From Candidatus Planktophila limnetica (lineage in GTDB: Bacteria > Actinomycetota > Actinomycetes > Nanopelagicales > Nanopelagicaceae): 8,188 bases of DNA. A model generated the notes under the pieces. That model ran no database searches. It was not told the DNA's origin and saw only the letters and a list, made by a program, of their open reading frames with translations. Every line of letters begins with the position of its first letter. The stretch's first letter is position 1. The DNA lies in contig JAPOHK010000035.1 in the NCBI GenBank assembly GCA_029979485.1, positions 1-8,188 of the forward strand. The letters are read 5' to 3'. This document shows positions 1-5,665 of this stretch, one piece after another. Made by a program: the position numbers and the translations under genes.

Positions 1-789
1 GACGCGGAAATACTTCTTGCTCATGTGCTTGGAATTTCTCGAATGGATTTACATAATCCGCTAGTTCTCGAACGCACTCTCGAATCTCTTGGAGATAATG
101 CAATAGCACTAGAAACTTTTCACGATTTATTGGCGCGACGGATTTCTCACGAACCGCTTCAATACATAACTGGTACAGCATATTTTCGTAATCTCGAACT
201 AAAAGTTGGGCCTGGCGTTTTAGTGCCCCGCCCAGAGAGCGAACTGCTTGTTGGTGCTGTGCTTAATCACATCGCAAACTTGCCAGCTCCTGTTAGCGTG
301 ATAGATCTTGGTTCGGGTTCAGGTGCGCTGGCATTAGCAATTGCGACAGAATCAGTAAATAGTCGAGTTATTGCTGTAGAAAAAAGTGATGATGCCCTTG
401 TATGGCTCAAGAAGAATGTAGAAGCAATAGTTGAAGATTTAAGAATCGTGCACAGTGATGTAAGCGATGCACTTATAGGTATCAAATGTGATGTCGTAAT
501 TGCTAATCCTCCATACATCGAAGATGAGTCAGATTTACCAAGAGATGTTGTTGAGCACGAACCTGCGATTGCATTATTTGGTGGCAAAGATGGAATGGAT
601 GCGCCCCGTGCTTTTATTGCATCTGCCTCACGCCTTCTTAAGTCGGGAGGCTTGTTAGCAATAGAGCACAATGAAAGACAAGGCGAACTTATTGCTGAAG
701 TTTTACGTCAGGATTTTGAGGAGATACTCTTACATCAGGATTTAGTTGGTCGTCCTCGCTGGACAAGTGCGATTCGGAAAATGACATGA
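1..789 (+). CDS. prmC: Peptide chain release factor N5-glutamine methyltransferase, 5' end cut by window
   Basis: PrmC (HemK) uses S-adenosylmethionine to methylate the glutamine of the GGQ loop in release factors RF1 and RF2 in the cytoplasm. The frame is open from base 1 (D-A-E-I-L-L-A-H), which is typical sequence inside the N-terminal helical domain, so the true start lies upstream. The GTG at 25 is not a likely start. The linker motif HEPLQYITG is followed by VPRPESE (223-243), the PrmC version of the (V)PRPETE motif. SAM-binding motif I, VIDLGSGSG, is at 298-324. The catalytic NPPY, which holds the substrate glutamine amide, is at 505-516. The C-terminal DLVGRPRW fits actinobacterial PrmC. 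The stop overlaps the next start as ATGA (786-789), suggesting translational coupling. In actinobacteria prfA normally lies just upstream. No disruption is visible. Confidence 0.95.
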   Translation, partial: DAEILLAHVLGISRMDLHNPLVLERTLESLGDNAIALETFHDLLARRISHEPLQYITGTAYFRNLELKVGPGVLVPRPESELLVGAVLNHIANLPAPVSVIDLGSGSGALALAIATESVNSRVIAVEKSDDALVWLKKNVEAIVEDLRIVHSDVSDALIGIKCDVVIANPPYIEDESDLPRDVVEHEPAIALFGGKDGMDAPRAFIASASRLLKSGGLLAIEHNERQGELIAEVLRQDFEEILLHQDLVGRPRWTSAIRKMT

Positions 790-1418
790 ACAATCAAGTG
801 GAAAAAATAGACATCACCAGTGGTGATCGATCTGAGCATTTAGCGCGCGCACTTAAATCAATTCGAGATGGTTACGTCATTGTTGTGCCACTTGAGCATG
901 GATATGTGTATGCCTGTGATGCATTTAGCCATTTTGCTGTTCGCGCGATGCACGTACTTCGCGGTGATGCACTCGGAGTAGTAGCACAGGTGATAATTCC
1001 TACTGCGAAGACAGCACAAGGTTTATCACGAAGCATGCGCACAGATGTTCAAGAATTAACGAATACTTTTTGGCCAGGTTTACTCAGCCTCAATGTGAAA
1101 CCACAAATTGGATTGGCTTGGGATTTATGGGATGCACAAAGACTCGATCAAATTAGTTTGCGCATGCCACAAGAAGGATTCGTTCTAGACCTCATGCAAA
1201 AAACTGGTCCACTGGCAATTGCATCAATCACAAGTAACGGTCTGCCAACTTTGCTTGATGTCGACAGATTTGAAAATTCTGGTGTCGATGTAATTTTTGA
1301 TGGCGGCCATCTTCCAGCTGGACCTCGTACTACGGTTATAAACGTTTCAGATGATGGAATGGAACTCGTGCGAGAAGGGGCAATCTCGCGTGAATCCCTG
1401 CCAAAAAGCATCTCCTGA
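786..1418 (+). CDS. Divergent Sua5/YrdC/TsaC-family protein, active-site motifs altered
   Basis: The 210-residue protein has the YrdC fold signature in order: an N-terminal G-x-V-I-V-x-P strand (29-35), FWPGLLSL (95-102, usually FWPGPLTL), SLRMP (124-128, usually xVRxP) and a C-terminal VREGAIS (195-201). Position in the operon after prmC also matches actinobacterial sua5. The family makes L-threonylcarbamoyl-AMP from threonine, bicarbonate and ATP for tRNA t6A37. Several hallmark residues differ here. The P-T-(D/E)-x-V-(Y/F)-G motif reads PLEHGYV (35-41). The KxR motif aligns with RGD (59-61, bases 960-968). SxN aligns with SIT or TSN (147-151). PSTV reads RTTV (181-184). The frame is intact and the length is near that of a single-domain TsaC (E. 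coli about 190 aa), so it is not an obvious pseudogene. It may be a fast-evolving TsaC or a paralogue with another role. Family confidence is high; activity is uncertain. Confidence 0.8.
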   Translation: MNNQVEKIDITSGDRSEHLARALKSIRDGYVIVVPLEHGYVYACDAFSHFAVRAMHVLRGDALGVVAQVIIPTAKTAQGLSRSMRTDVQELTNTFWPGLLSLNVKPQIGLAWDLWDAQRLDQISLRMPQEGFVLDLMQKTGPLAIASITSNGLPTLLDVDRFENSGVDVIFDGGHLPAGPRTTVINVSDDGMELVREGAISRESLPKSIS

Positions 1419-1443
1419 CAATTTCGTCATGGCAGATTAGAAT
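1415..1443 (+). promoter_or_regulatory. Predicted glyA promoter, leaderless geometry
   Basis: A -35-like CTGACA (1415-1420) is separated by exactly 17 nt from a -10-like TAGAAT (1438-1443). Six bases lie between the -10 and the glyA ATG, so the expected transcription start falls on or next to the A of the ATG at 1450. No Shine-Dalgarno sequence precedes the ATG. The -35 box overlaps the stop codon of the upstream gene. Leaderless mRNAs with this spacing are common in actinobacteria. This is a prediction from sequence only. Confidence 0.65.
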
Positions 1444-1449
1444 CTCCAA

Positions 1450-2715
1450 ATGACGAAAGATATTTTCTACGGCCCAGACTTCGATTTATTGAGCAAGCAA
1501 GATCCTGAGATTTCTTCGGTACTGCTCTCAGAACTCAAGCGCCAACAGACAAACTTGCAATTGATCGCGAGCGAAAACTTTACGTCGCGTGCAGTCCTTG
1601 CCGCCCTAGGTTCGACACTTTCCAACAAATACGCAGAAGGTTATCCAGGTAAGCGTTATTACTGCGGATGCGAAGAAGTAGATAAAGCCGAAAATCTTGC
1701 AATAGAGCGCGCTAAATCTTTATTCGGTGCTGACCATGCAAACGTTCAACCGCACTCGGGTGCGAGTGCAAATATTGCGGTGTACCAAGCATTTACAAAA
1801 CCTGGTGACACTGTACTTGCCATGTCATTGCCACATGGTGGCCATCTCACACATGGTTCACCAGTTAACTTTTCTGGAAAATGGTTTAACGTAGTTTCAT
1901 ACGGAGTTCGACAAGATACAGAACTCATTGATTACGATGAATTGCGTGACCTCGCAATTGCTAATAAGCCAAAGATGATTTGCTCAGGCGCAACTGCTTA
2001 TCCGAGCTTGGTTGATTTTGAAAAGGTACGCGCAATCTGTGATGAGGTTGGCGCAATCATGTGGGTCGATGCAGCGCACTTCATTGGTTTGGTTGCTGGC
2101 AAAGCTATTCCATCTCCAGTTCCGTATGCAGATGTTGTTTCATTTACAACACACAAAGTTCTGCGCGGACCACGCGGTGGAATGATTCTTGCAAAAGAAG
2201 CACACGCAGCGGCAATTGATAAGGCAGTATTTCCTGGAATGCAAGGTGGACCGATTATGTCTGCAGTTGCTGGAAAAGCTGTTGCTCTTAAGGAGTGCGC
2301 AACTCCTGAATATCAAAAGTATGCAAAGGATGTCATCGTCAATGCACAAGCACTCTGTACGGCTCTTGAAGGCGAGGGAATGCGCGCAGTCTCTGGTGGA
2401 ACTCAAACCCACTTAGCTCTGATTGATATTCGCGGAACTGGAGTTAACGGAAAAGTTGCAGATGAGCGTTGTGGAAATGCTGGAATTGTTTTAAATAAGA
2501 ATTCAATTCCTTTTGATCCAGAAAAGCCAGGAATTACCAGTGGTATTCGTGTGGGAACACCTGCGACAACTACACAAGGAATGGGCGTCGAAGAGATGAA
2601 GATCATTGCTTCATTGATTTCACGTGCAATCCGTAGTGAAGATCCATCGGTGTTGGCAGGAATTAAGAGCGAAGTTCACGCCTTAACTTCGAAATTCCCA
2701 ATTTATAACGCATAG
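1450..2715 (+). CDS. glyA: Serine hydroxymethyltransferase
   Basis: This PLP enzyme converts serine and tetrahydrofolate to glycine and 5,10-methylenetetrahydrofolate, the main one-carbon source of the cell. The 421-residue length is normal. Visible family motifs are YAEGYPGKRYYCG (61-73), HGGHLTHGSPVNFSG (129-143) and DAAHFIGLVAG (207-217) with the cofactor-contacting Asp207 and His210. The Schiff-base lysine is Lys236 in SFTTHKVLRGPRGG; most family members have Thr where this has Val237. FPGMQGG (261-267) and SGIRVGTPATTTQGM (364-378) follow, the latter with the carboxylate-binding arginine. The ATG at 1450 is chosen because the N-terminus starts at the usual place and a promoter fits it exactly. 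glyA at this point between sua5 and the transferase gene matches Streptomyces and differs from Mycobacterium. It ends 9 nt before the next start. Confidence 0.97.
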   Translation: MTKDIFYGPDFDLLSKQDPEISSVLLSELKRQQTNLQLIASENFTSRAVLAALGSTLSNKYAEGYPGKRYYCGCEEVDKAENLAIERAKSLFGADHANVQPHSGASANIAVYQAFTKPGDTVLAMSLPHGGHLTHGSPVNFSGKWFNVVSYGVRQDTELIDYDELRDLAIANKPKMICSGATAYPSLVDFEKVRAICDEVGAIMWVDAAHFIGLVAGKAIPSPVPYADVVSFTTHKVLRGPRGGMILAKEAHAAAIDKAVFPGMQGGPIMSAVAGKAVALKECATPEYQKYAKDVIVNAQALCTALEGEGMRAVSGGTQTHLALIDIRGTGVNGKVADERCGNAGIVLNKNSIPFDPEKPGITSGIRVGTPATTTQGMGVEEMKIIASLISRAIRSEDPSVLAGIKSEVHALTSKFPIYNA

Positions 2716-2718
2716 ACT
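2713..2718 (+). promoter_or_regulatory. Candidate -10 element for the transferase gene
   Basis: TAGACT at 2713-2718 overlaps the glyA TAG stop and is followed by six bases and then the ATG at 2725. This is the same -10-to-ATG spacing seen at glyA. There is no Shine-Dalgarno sequence before this ATG. A good -35 box is not visible (only TTCGAA-like sequence around 2688-2693 with a long 19 nt spacer), so support is moderate. Readthrough from glyA may serve instead or as well. Confidence 0.4.
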
Positions 2719-2724
2719 TACTCC

Positions 2725-3810
2725 ATGCGTGAGTACATGTTCACACTGCTGCTATCTGCAGCACTGTGTTATTTGATTACTCCCTTCGTAAAATCACTCG
2801 CCTCCAGATTTGGTGCGGTTGCTTTAGTGCGAACAAGAGATGTTCATACATCACCAACTCCACGGTGGGGTGGAGTCGCCATGTGGGCAGCGATGTCAGT
2901 TACTTTCATCATTGTCCAGCATCTGACACTTGTCGGAAAATCATTTGGTCACGAAGCGCAAGGAATTTTCTTAGCTGGAACTTTTCTTGTATTACTCGGA
3001 ATGGCTGATGACCGCTTCCAATTAGATGCACTAACAAAATTGGCGGGCCAAGCACTGGCTGCTGGCATCTTACTTATCTACGGAATTCAAATCTTGTGGT
3101 TACCAATTAATGGAGTGATTACTCTGCCGCCAAGTATTGGCCAACTTGTCACAGTGTTAATTGTTTTAGTCACTATCAATGCCGTTAACTTTATTGATGG
3201 ATTAGACGGTTTAGCTGCGGGCATCGTTGCGATCGCAGGAGCTGCTTTCTTCACATTTGCTTATCTTTTAGCGGTGGTATGGGGCTTTAGCCGAGCTGGC
3301 GCCCCGTCTCTTATGACTGCGGTGCTTATTGGAATTTGTTTAGGTTTCTTGCCTCATAATTCACACCCTGCACGGATATTTATGGGCGATTCGGGTTCGA
3401 TGTTCTTAGGTTTATTGCTGGCATCAGCTGCAATTACATTAACGGGACAAGTTGATCCCAATGCAATCTCAGCAGTTGAAGCAGGTCCGACGTTATTGCC
3501 GTTGTTGTTGCCATTTGCAGTTCTTGCAATACCACTAGCTGATTTAGTTCTTGCAATTTCACGGCGTCTACGTGCAGGTCGTTCACCATTTGCCCCGGAT
3601 AAAGATCATCTTCACCATAGATTGCTATCAGCAGGAAATTCGCATGTTCGAACAGCTGTGATTATGTATTTATGGACAGCAACACTTGCCTTTCCAATAA
3701 CTATTTCTGCCTTCGCACCAATGTGGGTTGCGCTAGCAGCTGCTGCTGTCCTTGCAACAATTACAATCGTAGTTACACGCACTGGAAAAAAAGATTCCGT
3801 ATATGTCTGA
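2725..3810 (+). CDS. Polyprenyl-phosphate N-acetylhexosamine-1-phosphate transferase, WecA/Rfe/MraY family
   Basis: This integral membrane enzyme moves a sugar-1-phosphate, in most actinobacterial homologues GlcNAc-1-phosphate, from UDP-sugar to a polyprenyl phosphate. This is the first membrane step in making a cell-wall glycopolymer (arabinogalactan linker in mycobacteria). The 361-residue protein has about ten or eleven hydrophobic segments with catalytic cytoplasmic loops between them. Key motifs are the Asp95-Asp96 Mg-binding pair in DDRFQL, NAVNFIDGLDGLA (152-164), HPARIFMGDSGS (214-225), and the DHLHHRL loop (294-300) that marks the WecA group rather than MraY. The MREY start matches Streptomyces homologues, supporting ATG 2725. 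The last 8 nt overlap the next gene. The exact sugar and final polymer cannot be read from sequence, so no gene symbol is given. Confidence 0.9.
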   Translation: MREYMFTLLLSAALCYLITPFVKSLASRFGAVALVRTRDVHTSPTPRWGGVAMWAAMSVTFIIVQHLTLVGKSFGHEAQGIFLAGTFLVLLGMADDRFQLDALTKLAGQALAAGILLIYGIQILWLPINGVITLPPSIGQLVTVLIVLVTINAVNFIDGLDGLAAGIVAIAGAAFFTFAYLLAVVWGFSRAGAPSLMTAVLIGICLGFLPHNSHPARIFMGDSGSMFLGLLLASAAITLTGQVDPNAISAVEAGPTLLPLLLPFAVLAIPLADLVLAISRRLRAGRSPFAPDKDHLHHRLLSAGNSHVRTAVIMYLWTATLAFPITISAFAPMWVALAAAAVLATITIVVTRTGKKDSVYV

Positions 3811-4225
3811 GCAAAAGAGCGCCGAAACTCTGATGTTACGCGGTGCGTTAGTGCCATCTTTTATTGTTGGCATTATTGCAATTGGATTTAGCACGTTTTT
3901 TGTAGGGCTTGCTGGTTTCCTAGGCGCGCTCATCGCACAATTTGTTGTCATCATTTATTTCGCAATTCATATTGGAGTCTCACGAATTGCTCGCAATCTC
4001 GATCCAATGAGCACTATGGCCCTTGCCGTATTTTCATACTTTGCGAAGCTACTTTTCCTTGGAGTCTTTCTCTATTTGCTCAGTGCATTGACTTCTCGCG
4101 AAAGCATCAACCGAACAAGTTTTGGTGCCACCGCAATCGCGCTTACTTTTGCCTGGCTCGGCGGAGAAATTGCCAGTTATATGAAATTGCGCATACATTT
4201 ACCCTTGCCCGATTCCAAAAATTAG
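3803..4225 (+). CDS. AtpI-like four-helix membrane protein
   Basis: The 140-residue protein shows four hydrophobic segments at about residues 15-34, 36-58, 70-97 and 105-125, with short polar ends and no signal peptide. This layout and the position directly ahead of the ATP synthase genes match the AtpI (ATP synthase protein I) family, which also sits here in Mycobacterium (Rv1303) and Streptomyces. Family members are linked to c-ring assembly or stability and, in alkaliphilic Bacillus, to Mg uptake together with AtpZ. Sequence conservation in this family is weak, so the assignment rests mostly on topology and synteny. The start at 3803 overlaps the preceding stop by 8 nt with no clear ribosome binding site, so translation is probably coupled to the transferase gene. 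Confidence 0.65.
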   Translation: MSEQKSAETLMLRGALVPSFIVGIIAIGFSTFFVGLAGFLGALIAQFVVIIYFAIHIGVSRIARNLDPMSTMALAVFSYFAKLLFLGVFLYLLSALTSRESINRTSFGATAIALTFAWLGGEIASYMKLRIHLPLPDSKN

Positions 4226-4233
4226 TTTGTAAT
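4205..4233 (+). promoter_or_regulatory. Candidate promoter ahead of the AtpZ-like gene
   Basis: TTGCCC (4205-4210) and TGTAAT (4228-4233) are separated by 17 nt and overlap the end of the AtpI-like gene. The predicted start near 4240 would leave a leader of about 20 nt that includes the Shine-Dalgarno site at 4245-4252. It could start the main atp transcript. Both boxes are imperfect, so this is a weak prediction. Confidence 0.35.
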
Positions 4234-4244
4234 CTTCCGGAAGT

Positions 4245-4252
4245 AGAAGGAG
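4245..4252 (+). promoter_or_regulatory. Ribosome binding site of the AtpZ-like gene
   Basis: AGAAGGAG at 4245-4252 lies 7 nt before the ATG at 4260. It is the first strong Shine-Dalgarno site in the window; the preceding genes use coupling or apparently leaderless starts. It supports this short ORF being a real gene. Confidence 0.8.
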
Positions 4253-4259
4253 TTCCCAC

Positions 4260-4448
4260 ATGGCAACACGTGATGACAATGCTGCCTGGTCGATCATTGG
4301 CTACTTACTCTCCGGACTACTTTTCTGGGGCGCAGTTGGCTGGGCGCTAGATAAATGGCTCGGTACAACCTTTCTTCTTTTGACTGGCCTTCTGGTGGGG
4401 GCTGGTTCTGGTATTTACCTAGTCTGGCTTCGCTTCGGGCGCGAATAA
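4260..4448 (+). CDS. AtpZ-like small membrane protein (F0F1-ATPase gene 1 family)
   Basis: The 62-residue protein has two predicted membrane helices (about 10-30 and 36-57). The motif GWALDKWLGT (27-36), followed by a Gly-rich second helix LLVGAGSGIYLVW, is typical of the AtpZ/ATPase_gene1 family (GWxLDxxLGT). In Bacillus, AtpZ works with AtpI and is encoded just before atpB. The two proteins have been implicated in divalent cation transport or Fo assembly. Here the order is AtpI-like then AtpZ-like, the reverse of Bacillus atpZ-atpI. A strong ribosome binding site 7 nt upstream and the ATP-synthase context make it convincing despite its size. A spacer of about 143 nt follows before the likely atpB start. 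Confidence 0.8.
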   Translation: MATRDDNAAWSIIGYLLSGLLFWGAVGWALDKWLGTTFLLLTGLLVGAGSGIYLVWLRFGRE

Positions 4449-4591
4449 GTGCACTTCAGCGGCTTCTAGCCCACCCTTTTTCCGATTTCACAGGCGGGAC
4501 TTTTCCCCATAAGGTTGCCTGCAGAACGCATCCCCAGCGTCTAGCTGATAAGTCCGTTTGATTTCATTCGAGTTTGTTTGAAGGAGTGTGC
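4449..4591 (+). other. Untranslated spacer before atpB with three small inverted repeats
   Basis: No convincing gene lies between the AtpZ-like stop and the atpB start. This is the longest non-coding stretch in the window. I see a 10-bp palindrome AAGTGCACTT (4447-4456), a hairpin GGCT-TCT-AGCC (4461-4471) followed by TTTTT at 4477-4481, a hairpin GGGA-CTTT-TCCC (4496-4507), and ACGC/GCGT arms (4526-4529 and 4537-4540). All stems are only 4-5 bp. No good promoter or rho-independent terminator was found. It may be a structured leader or mRNA processing region for atpB. Confidence 0.45.
4581..4586 (+). promoter_or_regulatory. Ribosome binding site deciding the atpB start
   Basis: AAGGAG at 4581-4586 lies 5 nt before the in-frame GTG at 4592. 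The longer reading frame from TTG 4574 would place this site inside the coding region, so GTG 4592 is the preferred start. Confidence 0.75.
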
Positions 4592-5380
4592 GTGCGCTCG
4601 TTAGTGGTTTTAAGCGCAGAGGGTGAAGGCTTCGTCCCACCAAGTAGCAACGACTTCGAACTTCCACCAATTTTTGGGGACAATGTTTTTACAACAAAAC
4701 CAATTTTTCTGGTTTTTCTATCAGTAATTTTAGTCTCACTCTTTTTTATTCTCTCTTCACGCAAGGCAGCAGTCGTTCCTTCTAAATTCCAATTCGCAGG
4801 CGAGAGCATTTATGCCTTCGTACGCAATGATTTAGCTCGGGATGTAATCGGCCATGAATTTATGCGCTTTGTTCCATATTTATTCACCCTCTTCACATTT
4901 ATTCTGACTAACAACATCTTCGGAATTGTTCCGTTCTTGCAATTCCCAACGATGTCTCGAGTTTCATTCCCATACGTCTTAGCGGCGAGCGTTTACTTAG
5001 TTTTCCACTACGTAGGAATTCGCAAGCAAGGTGCCTGGAAGTACTTTAAAGAGATCATGTTCATGCCTGGCGTTCCAAAGGCTGCATACATTCTTATTAC
5101 ACCGCTTGAGTTGCTGACATTCTTACTTGTACGCCCACTTACGCTTTCACTTCGTTTATTCGCAAATATGTTTGCAGGGCATTTACTCCTGCTCGTCTTT
5201 ATCTTGGGTGGAGAACATCTGCTCCAAGGTGTTATTGGTTTGAAGTTAATCAGTCCGTTTGCCTTCTTTATCGGCATCGTTCTGACTTTCTTTGAATTCA
5301 TGGTCCAGTGTCTACAGGCGTACATCTTTACTCTGTTGGCAGCTCTATACATCGCCGGCGCCCTTGCCGACGAGCACTAA
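4592..5380 (+). CDS. atpB: F1Fo-ATP synthase subunit a
   Basis: Subunit a forms the two proton half-channels beside the rotating c-ring in the membrane. From GTG 4592 the protein has 262 residues, close to the Streptomyces length. The essential stator arginine is Arg188 (bases 5153-5155) in LSLRLFANMFAGH. The C-terminal helix carries FEFMVQCLQAYIFTLLAALYIAGALADEH, with the glutamine (Gln242) that pairs with the arginine region in family members. Five or six membrane helices are visible. The N-terminal SNDFELPPIFGD and the VVPSKFQ segment align with actinobacterial subunit a. No ATG exists near the expected N-terminus, and AAGGAG supports GTG 4592 over TTG 4574 or GTG 4604. The stop is followed at once by a hairpin and the atpE leader. 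Confidence 0.95.
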   Translation: MRSLVVLSAEGEGFVPPSSNDFELPPIFGDNVFTTKPIFLVFLSVILVSLFFILSSRKAAVVPSKFQFAGESIYAFVRNDLARDVIGHEFMRFVPYLFTLFTFILTNNIFGIVPFLQFPTMSRVSFPYVLAASVYLVFHYVGIRKQGAWKYFKEIMFMPGVPKAAYILITPLELLTFLLVRPLTLSLRLFANMFAGHLLLLVFILGGEHLLQGVIGLKLISPFAFFIGIVLTFFEFMVQCLQAYIFTLLAALYIAGALADEH

Positions 5381-5396
5381 TTAGGTACACACCTAA
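5381..5396 (+). promoter_or_regulatory. Intercistronic hairpin between atpB and atpE
   Basis: TTAGGT (5381-5386) and ACCTAA (5391-5396) form a perfect 6-bp stem around the loop ACAC, starting at the base after the atpB stop. There is no U-tract after it but a purine tract, so it is not an intrinsic terminator. It may protect or define a processed atpE 5' end, or separate translation of atpB from atpE. Confidence 0.55.
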
Positions 5397-5419
5397 AGAA
5401 AAGAAAAAAGGAGAAAAAA
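5397..5419 (+). promoter_or_regulatory. All-purine leader and ribosome binding site of atpE
   Basis: From 5395 to the ATG every base is A or G, with AAGGAG at 5408-5413 and 6 nt to the ATG at 5420. Such an unstructured A-rich site should give strong initiation, fitting the need for many c subunits per enzyme. Expression level is inferred, not seen. Confidence 0.75.
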
Positions 5420-5623
5420 ATGGAAGGCACACTTAACCTGGTCGGTTTTGGCCTCGCAGCAATCGGTCCTGGTATTGCAACTGGACTTATCTTCGCCGCA
5501 TACATCAACGGCGTTGCTCGTCAACCAGAAGCACGCAGCGTTCTACAGCCAATCGCGTTCCTTGGATTCGCACTTGCTGAAGCACTTGCACTCTTTGGTC
5601 TCGTTCTCGCATTCGTTCTCTAA
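5420..5623 (+). CDS. atpE: F1Fo-ATP synthase subunit c (proteolipid)
   Basis: Subunit c forms the proton-driven rotor ring in the membrane. The 67-residue hairpin has helix 1 (about 5-30, with IGPGIATG), the polar loop ARQPE (33-37) that contacts the F1 stalk, and helix 2 with the ion-binding carboxylate Glu54 in [16 protein letters not shown]. Residues around Glu54 (Ala55, Leu56, Phe59) lack the Ser/Thr and Tyr ligands of sodium-type rings, and Thr21 stands where Na-type rings have Gln. A proton-driven ring is therefore inferred. It is short compared with the usual 75-85 residues; both termini are trimmed rather than the core. Translation ends with tandem in-frame stops TAA-TAG (5621-5626). 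The spacing to atpF is about 42 nt. Confidence 0.97.
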   Translation: MEGTLNLVGFGLAAIGPGIATGLIFAAYINGVARQPEARSVLQPIAFLGFALAEALALFGLVLAFVL

Positions 5624-5665
5624 TAGCAAACGCACTAACTAAAGAGCTAATAGAAGAGAGTAAAA

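Noticed and set aside
25..27. GTG as the start of prmC
   Set aside because: The frame is open upstream to base 1 and codes for conserved PrmC N-terminal residues, so this is an internal valine codon of a truncated gene.
267..671. Antisense 134-codon open frame opposite prmC
   Set aside because: It overlaps the conserved prmC methyltransferase motifs and its translation is low-complexity without recognisable features.
2140..2412. Antisense and shifted-frame ORFs inside glyA (also 2189-2416 on the plus strand)
   Set aside because: They are shadows of a strongly conserved coding region; cysteine- and serine-rich or lysine/leucine-rich translations with no domain.
4447..4456. Palindrome AAGTGCACTT as an operator site
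   Set aside because: A single 10-bp palindrome on a stop codon is expected by chance often enough. No second copy or nearby promoter was found.
4461..4481. Possible intrinsic terminator (GGCT-TCT-AGCC followed by TTTTT)
   Set aside because: The stem is only 4 bp and the T-run starts 5 nt after it. Termination here would cut off atpB from any promoter upstream.
4355..4561. 68-codon plus-strand frame running from the AtpZ-like gene into the spacer
   Set aside because: It starts inside the AtpZ-like gene in another frame, lacks a ribosome binding site and has no membrane or domain pattern.
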